Source of the DNA: Chitinophagaceae bacterium
Lineage (GTDB): Bacteria > Bacteroidota > Bacteroidia > Chitinophagales > Chitinophagaceae
Length of the DNA stretch: 7,123 bases
Direction of reading: 5' to 3'
Assembly: GCA_947442905.1 (NCBI GenBank)
Contig: CANEWV010000083.1
Span: 1 to 7,123 of the forward strand
Shown: piece after piece, positions 1-6,970 of the stretch
Layout of the letters: the number at the start of each line of letters is the position of its first letter
Position numbering within the stretch: position 1 is the stretch's first letter
Notes under the pieces: model-generated
Databases searched by the model: none
What the model saw: the letters and a program-made list of their open reading frames with translations, nothing else
Told to the model about the DNA's origin: nothing
Program-made: the position numbers and the translations under genes

Positions 1-23
1 AAATTTTTACATTTGCCGGGCTG

Positions 24-60
24 CAAAAGTAGGGTTTCTATTGATTTATAGGTAGGGTTT
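24..60 (-). promoter_or_regulatory. Possible leftward promoter with tandem AAACCCTAC repeat
   Basis: Read on the minus strand, positions 31-24 spell TACTTTTG, an exact match to the Bacteroidetes -7 box TAnnTTTG. The 9-base word AAACCCTAC occurs twice on the same strand, at 60-52 and 37-29, with starts 23 bases apart. The second copy runs into the -7 box. No clear TTG -33 element is visible. The box would drive a leftward gene lying outside the window. The regulatory meaning is inferred; the box and repeat are directly visible. Confidence 0.35.
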
Positions 61-79
61 ACCGTATTTTTTTTCTAGC

Positions 80-1378
80 CTAGCTTTCTCTTCTAGATCT
101 GCCAGCTGGGGCCGACGAATACCGCCTAGGGTCGCCACCTCTAAAAGAGCGTCTTTCCCCGCTATTATTGCCGTTTCTGCGGTCTTTAAAGCTACCACCA
201 CCCTTTACAGAGCCTGAATTTTGCTTAGACGCTTTTTCCTCGGCAAATGTGAGCACCCAGGGGTGTTCCTTAACTTCTGGTATGCTTTGGGCAATTAGTT
301 TTTGAATGTCTTTTAAGTAGGCTTTTTCTTCTCCATCACAAAAAGAGATGGCAATGCCGGATGCGCCTGCTCTTCCTGTACGGCCAATGCGGTGAACGTA
401 GGTTTCAGCAATATTGGGAAGCTCGTAATTAAAAACGTGTGATAATTGATCTACGTCAATACCTCTTGCGGCAATATCGGTAGCTACGAGAATTCTTAAA
501 GCGCCGGATTTAAAATCGGTGAGTGCTTTTTGACGCGCATTTTGTGATTTGTTACCATGGATAGCCGCCGCTTTTTCGCCAAGTTTTAAAAGGTCTTTTA
601 CCACTTTGTCGGCACCATGTTTTGTTCTTGTAAATACAAGTGCTGTTTTAATACCAGCGTCTTGTAATAAGTGCGCTAATAATAATTTTTTATTGCCTTT
701 GTCTACGTAGTATACCGACTGTTCAATTTTTTCGGCAGTAGAAGACACCGGTGTAATTTCTACTTTAACAGGATTGTTTAAAATGCTATTTGCCAATTGT
801 CCAATTTCTGGAGGCATGGTAGCAGAGAAAAATAGGGTTTGTCTAGTAGCAGGAAGTTTTGCAATTACTTTTTTTACGTCATGGATAAAACCCATGTCTA
901 GCATACGGTCTGCCTCGTCTAGTACAAATATTTCTAGCTGGTTTAATTTAATATATCCTTGTTGCATTAAGTCTAATAACCTGCCGGGTGTTGCAATTAA
1001 AATATCAACACCACGTCTTAGCATTGAAACCTGTGGCACTTGAGAAACACCACCAAAAATGACGCTATGGCTTAACCCCGTTTTTTTACCATAAGCTCCA
1101 AAGCTTTCATCAATTTGAATGGCTAGCTCACGGGTTGGCGTAAGAATCAATGATTTGATGCCGTTATGGCTACTTTTTTTATTGTACAATAATTGTAAAA
1201 TAGGAATGGCAAAAGCGGCTGTTTTACCGGTACCTGTTTGTGCGCAACCGAGTAAATCTTTTCCTTCTAATAAAACCGGAATAGACTGCTCTTGAATAGG
1301 GGTAGGGTTCGTATACCCTTCTGCTTTAACGGCCTCTAAAATAGGCTCAATTAAGTTTAATTGTTCGAATGATAACAT
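80..1378 (-). CDS. rhlE: DEAD-box ATP-dependent RNA helicase, RhlE type
   Basis: This is an ATP-dependent RNA helicase of 432 residues from the ATG at 1378. An upstream in-frame GTG at 1402 would add eight residues, but the N-terminus MLSFEQLNL fits the family start, with the Q-motif phenylalanine at F4. The motifs appear in order: Q-motif glutamine Q29, Walker A AQTGTGKT 46-53, PTREL 81-85, GG 109-110, TPGR 130-133, DEAD 154-157, SAT 185-187, ARGID 304-308 and HRIGRTGR 329-336. The two RecA-like domains end near residue 375. A basic Gly/Ser/Arg-rich tail (about 386-432) follows and is probably an RNA-binding extension. Such proteins act in the cytoplasm on ribosome assembly, RNA turnover and cold adaptation. 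The gene appears to be transcribed alone from a promoter near 1510. The family call is secure; RhlE rather than another DEAD-box branch is inferred from the compact core and the short basic tail. Confidence 0.95.
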   Translation of the reverse strand: MLSFEQLNLIEPILEAVKAEGYTNPTPIQEQSIPVLLEGKDLLGCAQTGTGKTAAFAIPILQLLYNKKSSHNGIKSLILTPTRELAIQIDESFGAYGKKTGLSHSVIFGGVSQVPQVSMLRRGVDILIATPGRLLDLMQQGYIKLNQLEIFVLDEADRMLDMGFIHDVKKVIAKLPATRQTLFFSATMPPEIGQLANSILNNPVKVEITPVSSTAEKIEQSVYYVDKGNKKLLLAHLLQDAGIKTALVFTRTKHGADKVVKDLLKLGEKAAAIHGNKSQNARQKALTDFKSGALRILVATDIAARGIDVDQLSHVFNYELPNIAETYVHRIGRTGRAGASGIAISFCDGEEKAYLKDIQKLIAQSIPEVKEHPWVLTFAEEKASKQNSGSVKGGGSFKDRRNGNNSGERRSFRGGDPRRYSSAPAGRSRRES

Positions 1379-1506
1379 AGTATTATTTAAATATAAAAAC
1401 ACGGGGCATTGGCCGGGTGCTATACAAACTTTCTGTTAAGGACTTGAATTACTTTGTCACTGAAGTGTGATCTAGTCTGATAGGGAGAGAACGTATATGA
1501 ATACTA
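1379..1506 (-). promoter_or_regulatory. Long 5' leader of the RNA helicase gene
   Basis: About 120 bases lie between the probable transcription start (just downstream of the -7 box at 1514-1507, minus strand) and the helicase ATG at 1378. No open reading frame or convincing stable hairpin could be assigned by eye. A weaker -7-like word, AAAGTTTG, at 1432-1425 could give a shorter leader of about 50 bases. Long leaders are known for bacterial cold-responsive helicase and cold-shock genes, so control at the RNA level is possible but inferred. Confidence 0.35.
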
Positions 1507-1514
1507 CAAAGGTA
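1507..1514 (-). promoter_or_regulatory. Putative -7 promoter box (TACCTTTG) for the helicase gene
   Basis: The minus strand reads TACCTTTG at 1514-1507, an exact match to the Bacteroidetes TAnnTTTG element. It sits in the gap just after the methionine sulfoxide reductase stop and points at the helicase gene. No clear TTG -33 element is seen about 19 bases upstream, so the call depends on the -7 box and its intergenic position. Confidence 0.45.
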
Positions 1515-1526
1515 CGTAAAATAAAA

Positions 1527-2018
1527 TTAGTGCTGAATTAGCGCCACAATCGCCTCTAGATACTGCTGGTCTACAGCGTCAAACTGATCTAGCTGATCGC
1601 TGTCTACATCGAGTACGCCAACAACGCTAGTGCCATTAAAAATAGGCACTACAATTTCAGATTTTGAAGCACTGCTACACGCAATATGTCCTGGAAATTT
1701 TTCAACGTCTGCAACAACAATGGTTTCCTCTTTTGCCCAGCTTGTTCCGCAAACACCCCTACCTTTTGCAATTCTAGTACATGCAACGGGTCCTTGAAAA
1801 GGCCCTAACACAAGTTCTGAGTTTCCGGTATTGGCATTTTCTTTTACCATATAAAATCCTACCCAAAACCAACCAAATTGTTCTTTGAGTGCAGCTGCAA
1901 TATTGGCAAGGTTGGCAGTAAGATCTGGTTCGCCTGTAATGAGCGCCTCAATTTGCTGCGTGATTGAAATGTATTTTTCTTGTTTGCTACCGCTAACAAT
2001 ATTTAAGTCTTCTGCCAT
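1527..2018 (-). CDS. msrC: Free methionine-(R)-sulfoxide reductase (GAF domain, MsrC/YebR family)
   Basis: This cytoplasmic enzyme reduces free L-methionine-(R)-sulfoxide to methionine, using thioredoxin-type reductants. The 163-residue protein is a single GAF domain, the normal size for the family. The three family cysteines are present: C80 in VACTRI, C90 in GVCGTSW and C114 in HIACSSASKSE, matching the positions used by E. coli MsrC. The FGWFWVGFYM segment (48-57) and the VGVLDVDS strand (133-140) are also typical. The start is an ATG at 2018, inside the end of the flippase gene; the 16-bp overlap suggests translational coupling. It probably shares a transcript with the flippase and is followed by the helicase's own promoter. 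A signalling GAF protein is unlikely because all three redox cysteines are kept. Confidence 0.93.
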   Translation of the reverse strand: MAEDLNIVSGSKQEKYISITQQIEALITGEPDLTANLANIAAALKEQFGWFWVGFYMVKENANTGNSELVLGPFQGPVACTRIAKGRGVCGTSWAKEETIVVADVEKFPGHIACSSASKSEIVVPIFNGTSVVGVLDVDSDQLDQFDAVDQQYLEAIVALIQH

Positions 2019-3502
2019 AAAAATATTTTTTCCAATTCCTTTTTTTCAATGCGTGCAACAAATAAAATATAACCAATTAACAATACCACACCGCTTATCG
2101 TTTGCCACCAAAAATCTACTACAAAAATGGAGATGGCTTTATGAATTAAAAAAACAAGCACCGCAATAATTAAGTATGCTGTAATTTTTTTTGCAGGGTA
2201 AGGAACTGGATATACTTTTTGTCCCCAATTGTAACTTATGATCATCATGGTGCCATAACAACAAAATGTAGCCCATGCACTTGCAATAAATCCAAAATAA
2301 GGAATGAAAATAAAATTAAGTACAATGGTGATGGCAGTTCCAATGAGTGTGATATAAGAACCGGCCGTTGTTTTGCCCGTTAGTTTAAACCAAATGCTGA
2401 GGTTATAATAAATACCTAAAAATATATTCGCGAGTAATAAAATAGGCACAATGCCAATGGCTGAGCGGTATGCAGGTCCAATTAAATAAGACCAGATGGG
2501 TAAAAATAACGACACTACTAAAAACATAACACTAAGCACAATCACAAAAAACTTAAGTACGCGCGCATATATTTTTTGTGGCTCTTGACCCGCGGCCTGT
2601 TTAAAAAAGAAGGGTTCGGCGCCCATTCTAAAGGCTTGTACAAATAAGGTGATTAAAATGGAAAGTTTATAGCAGGCGTTGTAAATACCTACTTGTTCGT
2701 TTTTAAAAATGTCTGAACCGGGAAGCCATGCTTTTAACATGAGTCTGTCAAAAGTTTCGTTGATGATACCCCCAAATCCTACAATTAATAAGGGAAGGGC
2801 ATATACCATCATTTCTTTCCAAAGCTTGGTGTCAAATGTGAGGCGTACACTCAAAATTTCTTTACTCAATAAAAGAAGTGTTATGGCACTTTGAATTAAG
2901 TTGGCAAGTACCACATATACAATGGGGTTGGTAGAAAAACTAAAAAAATTGCCCGTCCAACTGTCGGGATTGTTAGCAAGTGTGCGTGGACAATAATTGA
3001 TAAAAAACCAAGTAAGCACAAGGTTAATAAAAATGCCTGCAATATTTACAAATGCGTATTTGATAGGACGCTCTTCTTGGCGAAGCTTTGCAAATGGAAT
3101 TTTATTGAGTGTGTCTATTCCAATAATGCCGATAGTGATGATCGCTATTTGAGGAATATCTGCAAAGCCAATGAGTGCACTAAAGGGCGCTCTAAAAATC
3201 CATAAAAGTGCAGAGAGTAAAATGGTACTGATAACAATTGAAAAAAAGCTGGTGCTATAAATTGTTTTTTTATACGCTTCCTGACTCGAAAATCTAAAGT
3301 AAGCCGTTTCGAAACCATAGGTAAATAAAATGCTTAAAACAGGGATGGCCGAGTAGAGCAAACTTTGTCTACCAAAATCGGCAGGGGATACATATTCCGA
3401 ATAGGTTAAAAGGGGCACGAGTAAATAACCAATAAAACGGGCGGCAATAGAACTTACGCCATACCAAAGTGTTTGACCCGCTAATTTTTTAATACCGCTC
3501 AA
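2003..3502 (-). CDS. Polysaccharide/lipid-linked oligosaccharide flippase-like membrane protein (MOP superfamily)
   Basis: The product is a 499-residue inner-membrane protein with about 14 hydrophobic segments. It resembles the Wzx/RfbX-type polysaccharide exporters of the MOP superfamily, which flip lipid-linked sugars across the cytoplasmic membrane. Visible signs are the N-terminal amphipathic start followed by a membrane segment (about 1-33), a central polar loop (about 170-193), a conserved-looking FRMGAEPFFFKQA stretch (291-303) and the later C-terminal helix set ending in a lysine-rich cytoplasmic tail. The start is a TTG at 3502: an in-frame TAG lies 24 bases upstream and the next internal Met is residue 231, so no ATG start is possible. 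The gene begins 40 bp after the peroxidase gene and overlaps the msrC start by 16 bp. No glycosyltransferase or polymerase genes are nearby, so the substrate cannot be named. Confidence 0.85.
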   Translation of the reverse strand: MSGIKKLAGQTLWYGVSSIAARFIGYLLVPLLTYSEYVSPADFGRQSLLYSAIPVLSILFTYGFETAYFRFSSQEAYKKTIYSTSFFSIVISTILLSALLWIFRAPFSALIGFADIPQIAIITIGIIGIDTLNKIPFAKLRQEERPIKYAFVNIAGIFINLVLTWFFINYCPRTLANNPDSWTGNFFSFSTNPIVYVVLANLIQSAITLLLLSKEILSVRLTFDTKLWKEMMVYALPLLIVGFGGIINETFDRLMLKAWLPGSDIFKNEQVGIYNACYKLSILITLFVQAFRMGAEPFFFKQAAGQEPQKIYARVLKFFVIVLSVMFLVVSLFLPIWSYLIGPAYRSAIGIVPILLLANIFLGIYYNLSIWFKLTGKTTAGSYITLIGTAITIVLNFIFIPYFGFIASAWATFCCYGTMMIISYNWGQKVYPVPYPAKKITAYLIIAVLVFLIHKAISIFVVDFWWQTISGVVLLIGYILFVARIEKKELEKIFLWQKT

Positions 3503-3542
3503 TGATTTCTTGTTTTGCTGCTGCTAAAGTAACAAAACCATT

Positions 3543-4592
3543 TTACTGATGGGCGTGATTTGGCATTTTATTATTGATTGCGGCCTTTGTAGGCAAAAAT
3601 GCAGGGTTGGATAAAGTACTAGAATCTGTGAGGGTGTTTAAAAAAGCAGTGAGCTGCCCTATTTCGTAATTGGATAGGGGTATTTGCCCCGATGTTTTGT
3701 AATGGGTGAGTACATCCAGTATTGAATAATAACGGCCATCATGTCCATACGGAAAGGTGAGGGCTACATTTCGAAGACTAGGTACTTTAAATTTGAGAGA
3801 ATCGGAGCTATTACCCGTAAACCGCGCCCGCCCATTGTCTTTTAAAATAGGGTCTCTTGTAATAGCTGTGTTTTGATAACTGTAATTGCTAAATAGTGGT
3901 GGGGCATGACAGGACACACATTTTTTTTCAAATATCTCATACCCTAATTTTTCTGGCAAAATAAAAGAAGCTTCACCCCGCATCACCTGATCGTATTTGC
4001 TATTAGCGGATACGAGGGTTAGCTGAAATTGACTGAGTGCCCTCGTAATTTGATCCAGCGTAATTTTTGATGGACCAAACGCAGCGCTAAACATTTTTTT
4101 ATAGCCAGGACTAGCGTTTAACTGTTTAAGTAGTTCCGGAATATTGGTATCCATTTCATCTGAAGAGTGCATAGGTAAAAGCACCTGCTCCTCTAGGCTA
4201 GCAGCTCGGCCGTCATACATAAATTCCTTTTGCCATGCACTATTAAAAAGGCTGGGTGCATTTCTGGTAGTAAGGTTGTTAACGCCATGACTTAATGGAT
4301 GATCGTAAGTGGCAAAAGCTGCCGAAGGTTCGTGACAGGTGGCGCAACTAACGGTGTTATCACTACTAAGCAAGGGGTCATAAAACAATTTTTTACCCAG
4401 TGCGATACCTTCTTTAGTAAGTGGGCTCCTATTAAAATTGTACGCTGCCGCTGGCCAGCCCTTAGGGCTTACAAACTTTACGGGGGTTGGTTTGTATGAA
4501 AAAATAGTGGTTGCACCCATGCATAGCGCGGCAAAGGATATCGTTGTAACAATGGATGCAACAGAAATTTTCATAGACATAAATAGCGGCAT
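3543..4592 (-). CDS. Di-haem cytochrome c peroxidase / MauG-family protein, exported
   Basis: This is a c-type cytochrome of about 349 residues from the ATG at 4592, with two CxxCH haem sites: CATCH at 83-87 and CVSCH at 225-229. Family signatures between and after them are RNAPSLFN, FMYDGRAASLEEQ, a DEM triplet near 144-147, FKVPSLRNVALTFPYGHDGRY and DVLTHYKTSG. A hydrophobic N-terminal segment after a lysine indicates export to the periplasm. The nearby Cys is preceded by Leu, so it is not a good lipobox. Members reduce hydrogen peroxide or carry out MauG-like oxidations. Start choices are ATGs at 4592, 4580 and 4574; a TTG at 4631 is less likely because it coincides with the putative -33 promoter element. 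The distal-ligand region has Tyr rather than an obvious Met (see findings). The partner gene or electron donor is not visible here. Confidence 0.9.
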   Translation of the reverse strand: MPLFMSMKISVASIVTTISFAALCMGATTIFSYKPTPVKFVSPKGWPAAAYNFNRSPLTKEGIALGKKLFYDPLLSSDNTVSCATCHEPSAAFATYDHPLSHGVNNLTTRNAPSLFNSAWQKEFMYDGRAASLEEQVLLPMHSSDEMDTNIPELLKQLNASPGYKKMFSAAFGPSKITLDQITRALSQFQLTLVSANSKYDQVMRGEASFILPEKLGYEIFEKKCVSCHAPPLFSNYSYQNTAITRDPILKDNGRARFTGNSSDSLKFKVPSLRNVALTFPYGHDGRYYSILDVLTHYKTSGQIPLSNYEIGQLTAFLNTLTDSSTLSNPAFLPTKAAINNKMPNHAHQ

Positions 4593-4602
4593 GTTAAAGG
4601 TA

Positions 4603-4631
4603 CAAACGTCTTTATTAATATCTTCATGCAA
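4603..4631 (-). promoter_or_regulatory. Putative promoter of the cytochrome c peroxidase gene
   Basis: The minus strand carries TTG at 4631-4629, then an 18-base spacer, then GACGTTTG at 4610-4603. This matches the Bacteroidetes pattern TTG-N(about 19)-TAnnTTTG except for the first base of the -7 box. Transcription would begin a few bases before the ATG at 4592, leaving a very short leader. The region lies between divergent genes, which supports a promoter here. The mismatch keeps the confidence moderate. Confidence 0.4.
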
Positions 4632-4654
4632 GAAACATTTAAGTTAGCGTTATT

Positions 4655-5107
4655 ATGAGAGTTGTTATTCAGCGTGTACTCGAAGCATCGGTGGTGGTAG
4701 ATGAAAAAGTAGTAGGAGCTATTGGTAATGGCCTACTTGTGCTGCTTGGCATCGAAGACGCAGATACGGAAGAGGACATTACCTGGCTTAGTAATAAAAT
4801 TACAGGACTAAGGCTTTTTGATGACGCAGAGGGCGTTATGAATTTGTCGGTTAAAGACATAGGTGGCGATATTTTACTTATTAGCCAGTTTACTCTTTTA
4901 GCGAGTACCAAAAAAGGCAATAGGCCTTCTTATATTAAAGCCTCCAAGCCGCCTATTGCTGTGCCTTTGTATGAACAAATGATTGCTACTTTAAGTAATG
5001 ATTTAGGTAAACCCCTACAAACAGGAATTTTTGGTGCAGATATGAAAGTAAGCCTCATTAATAACGGACCGGTTACTATAACCATTGACTCTAAAAACAA
5101 AGAATAA
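4655..5107 (+). CDS. dtd: D-aminoacyl-tRNA deacylase (DTD)
   Basis: This cytoplasmic homodimeric enzyme hydrolyses D-aminoacyl-tRNAs (and glycine mischarged on tRNA-Ala), keeping D-amino acids out of proteins. The 150-residue length is normal for the family. The N-terminus MRVVIQRVLEASV is typical, the SQFTL active-site motif is at 77-81, and the NNGPVT segment with the Gly-Pro cross-subunit chirality-proofreading motif is at 136-141. The ATG at 4655 is the first possible start that gives this N-terminus. The gene diverges from the peroxidase gene, with only 62 bp between the ATGs. Its stop overlaps the start of the MazG-like gene (TAATG), indicating co-transcription and probably coupled translation. 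No clear TAnnTTTG box was found in front of it. Confidence 0.97.
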   Translation: MRVVIQRVLEASVVVDEKVVGAIGNGLLVLLGIEDADTEEDITWLSNKITGLRLFDDAEGVMNLSVKDIGGDILLISQFTLLASTKKGNRPSYIKASKPPIAVPLYEQMIATLSNDLGKPLQTGIFGADMKVSLINNGPVTITIDSKNKE

Positions 5108-5433
5108 TGACAATTGAAAAAGCACAACAAGACGTAGATACCTGGATTCAAACCGTTGGCGTTCGGTATTTTAATGAGCTTACCAATATGGGTATTTTAA
5201 TGGAAGAAGTGGGAGAGCTAAGTAGGATACTGGTGCGTAAATATGGTGAACAATCTTTTAAGGCCGGCGAGTCTGATAAAGATATAGCAGATGAAATGGC
5301 TGATGTATTGTGGGTGCTGATTTGCCTCGCTAATCAAACAGGTGTGGACTTAACAAAAGCACTCGAAAAAAACTTTGATAAAAAAAATAATAGAGATGCC
5401 ACAAGGCATATCAACAACGAAAAATTAAAATAA
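5107..5433 (+). CDS. MazG-like nucleotide pyrophosphohydrolase
   Basis: This is a small (108 residues) all-alpha NTP pyrophosphohydrolase of the MazG/dUTPase-like superfamily, expected to hydrolyse (d)NTPs to monophosphates and pyrophosphate. The metal-binding signature is intact: EEVGE at 33-37 (E33, E34, E37) followed by ExxD at E63-D66 in EMADVLW. It has a single MazG domain, unlike the roughly 260-residue two-domain E. coli MazG, and resembles the short single-domain members that probably act as dimers or tetramers on canonical or damaged nucleotides. The ATG shares its A with the dtd stop codon (TAATG), so the two genes are probably translated in a coupled way. A strong terminator follows about 40 bases after the stop. 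The exact substrate cannot be told from sequence. Confidence 0.9.
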   Translation: MTIEKAQQDVDTWIQTVGVRYFNELTNMGILMEEVGELSRILVRKYGEQSFKAGESDKDIADEMADVLWVLICLANQTGVDLTKALEKNFDKKNNRDATRHINNEKLK

Positions 5434-5475
5434 TTTTCCTATCTAATTGGGTCGATTACCGCAACAAAAAAATTA

Positions 5476-5514
5476 ATTAAAAAGGCGCGCTTGATTCAAG
5501 CGCGCCTTTTTAAT
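5476..5514. terminator. Bidirectional intrinsic terminator (perfect 19-bp inverted repeat)
   Basis: Arms at 5476-5494 and 5496-5514 are perfectly complementary around the single central base 5495. The GC core GGCGCGC/GCGCGCC (5484-5490 and 5500-5506) is flanked by A5 on the left and T5 on the right, so each strand reads a GC-rich stem followed by a U tract. In RNA the loop would be about five bases (GATTC). It lies between the convergent mazG-like gene (ends 5433) and pepP (ends 5533) and can serve both. Confidence 0.93.
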
Positions 5515-5532
5515 GTTGAGTAAACTCAAAAT

Positions 5533-6936
5533 TTATTTGCTTTCAAAAATACTTTTTTGTTTTGCCATTTTTTCAATGTCGGCAACGGTTCTTGGAGAAG
5601 AAGCCGATAGGTTTTGGTTACCTGTTGGGGTAATTAAAATATCATCTTCAATTCTTACACCAATGCTCCACCATTTTTTATCGCAGTTGCTTCCTGGTGG
5701 AATATAAATGCCCGGCTCAACGGTTAATACCACACCTGGATCTAATGTGCGAGGTCCCATGTCATGCACGTCTAAACCTAAATGGTGAGACGTACCGTGC
5801 GGGAAATATTTACGCGCTTCTGCTTCTGTTTTTACAATACCAAGTGCTACAAGACCTTTATTTACAACGGCTCTTGCTGCTGCATCTACAGACGCAAAAG
5901 GAGCGCCAGGCTTACATGCGGCAATACCTGCGTCTTGCGCTGCTAAAACTAGTTCGTAAATGATTTTTTGTTCTGGCGAAAACTTGCCGTTTGCAGGCAC
6001 TGTTCTTGTAACGTCTGCAGTATAACCATGGTATTCTGCAGCGCAATCACTTAATAATAAATCACCATCGTTCATTAATTTAAGATTGGTTACATAGTGT
6101 AGTACGCATGCGTTTTCGGCAGCACCTACAATGCTAGGGTAGCCAGGATATTCAGAACCATTTTTCTTGAAATGGTATTCCATAATAGCTTGTGCTTGGT
6201 ATTCAGTCATGCCAGGCTTAACAGCGCGCATAACATCGTTGTGACCATCGCAACTAATAGATGCAGCTTTACTAATAAGTGCAATTTCTTCTGGTTGCTT
6301 GATGCCTCTTAAGCCAGATAAAATGGCTTGTAAATTACGCCCAGCAACAGGTTTGTTGGAAGCAGCAATAGCACTGTCAACAATAGTAGCCATGCGGGTT
6401 AAAGGATCAACACTTTTTTTATACGTGTAAAAAACGTCTTCGTTTTTATACGCTGTAAATACAGAATCGATGCTTGAAAAATTAATGGTGCTTGCGTTAA
6501 ATTTATCGTTGGTGAAAACGTTGGCAATTTTATATTTTTCTTGCACGCCTTCTACGCCTAATATTTTTCCGGTCCATAATTCTCTTTGCGGATCACGGTT
6601 TTGAACAAAAATAAATTCGGTACCCGTTTTATCTAAAATGGTTACAGGCTGCTTAAACAACAACAAAACTGCATTAGGTTCTTCGAGGCCTGTAAAGTAG
6701 TAGAAATTTTTATTTTGTGAATATTGAAAATCAACATCATTGGTTCTCACACGCACCTGCGAAGCAAAGAAAATACCTACTCCATTTTTAGAGAGTTTTT
6801 CTTTAAATGCAGCTCTGCGGCCAGCATGAAACTCGGGCGTTAAATAATCACTTGGGTAAAGGGTTGTTTGCTGTGCAAAAACCAGTAGAGGAGCCACAAA
6901 AGTGAGCATCCACGTCATCAGTTTCTTTTTATTCAT
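5533..6936 (-). CDS. pepP: Exported Xaa-Pro aminopeptidase (M24B family)
   Basis: This metallopeptidase removes N-terminal residues that precede proline. The protein has 467 residues from the ATG at 6936. It begins with a signal peptide (MNKKK, then hydrophobic residues up to VFA, with probable cleavage before QQ near residue 22), so it should act in the periplasm or outside the cell, unlike the cytoplasmic E. coli PepP. An aminopeptidase-P N-terminal domain (about 30-170) precedes the pita-bread catalytic domain (about 210-445). The five expected dimetal ligands are present: D297 and D308 in SDCAAEYHGYTADVTRT, H384 in GTSHHLGLDVHD, E407 in LTVEPGIY and E430 in GVRIEDDILIT. H380 and H391 match further conserved active-site histidines. 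The gene is transcribed alone, bounded by the strong terminator at 5476-5514 and the divergent glyQS promoter region. Prolidase is a less likely alternative, given the N-terminal domain and length. Confidence 0.94.
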   Translation of the reverse strand: MNKKKLMTWMLTFVAPLLVFAQQTTLYPSDYLTPEFHAGRRAAFKEKLSKNGVGIFFASQVRVRTNDVDFQYSQNKNFYYFTGLEEPNAVLLLFKQPVTILDKTGTEFIFVQNRDPQRELWTGKILGVEGVQEKYKIANVFTNDKFNASTINFSSIDSVFTAYKNEDVFYTYKKSVDPLTRMATIVDSAIAASNKPVAGRNLQAILSGLRGIKQPEEIALISKAASISCDGHNDVMRAVKPGMTEYQAQAIMEYHFKKNGSEYPGYPSIVGAAENACVLHYVTNLKLMNDGDLLLSDCAAEYHGYTADVTRTVPANGKFSPEQKIIYELVLAAQDAGIAACKPGAPFASVDAAARAVVNKGLVALGIVKTEAEARKYFPHGTSHHLGLDVHDMGPRTLDPGVVLTVEPGIYIPPGSNCDKKWWSIGVRIEDDILITPTGNQNLSASSPRTVADIEKMAKQKSIFESK

Positions 6937-6957
6937 GGTGTTTTAAATTTATCCCGC

Positions 6958-6965
6958 TAAAGCTA
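6958..6965 (-). promoter_or_regulatory. Possible -7 box of the aminopeptidase gene
   Basis: The minus strand reads TAGCTTTA at 6965-6958, one base off TAnnTTTG (last position). It lies 21 bases ahead of the pepP ATG at 6936. The 19-bp palindrome at 6971-6989 would cover its spacer and -33 region. The call is weak because the last base of the box is wrong and no TTG is seen. Confidence 0.28.
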
Positions 6966-6970
6966 TAGGA

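Noticed and set aside
8..15. Plus-strand TACATTTG, an exact TAnnTTTG match, forming an imperfect inverted repeat with the minus-strand box at 24-31
   Set aside because: A promoter here would read only into the antisense of the helicase 3' end; eight-base matches with four fixed AT-rich positions occur by chance.
774..1043. Plus-strand reading frame of 89 codons inside the helicase gene
   Set aside because: It is a shadow opposite the conserved helicase core, without a recognisable domain.
1457..1469. Short symmetry CACTGAAGTG in the helicase leader
   Set aside because: The stem is only three to four base pairs and is not a convincing RNA structure.
4510..4530. Possible lipoprotein signal (Cys after AAL) in the peroxidase N-terminus
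   Set aside because: The residue before Cys is Leu; a lipobox needs Gly, Ala or Ser there. A normal signal peptide or membrane anchor fits better.
4593..4631. Extended N-terminus of the peroxidase from the TTG at 4631
   Set aside because: The added residues are polar and would precede the signal peptide; the region carries a plausible promoter, and ATG codons lie closer to the hydrophobic segment.
4299..4647. Two overlapping plus-strand reading frames inside the peroxidase gene
   Set aside because: They lie antisense to a well-supported di-haem protein, match no family I recognise and have no promoter box.
5697..5963. Plus-strand reading frame of 88 codons inside pepP
   Set aside because: It is antisense to conserved catalytic residues of the aminopeptidase and its Leu/Gln-rich composition looks like a by-product of the opposite strand's codon use.
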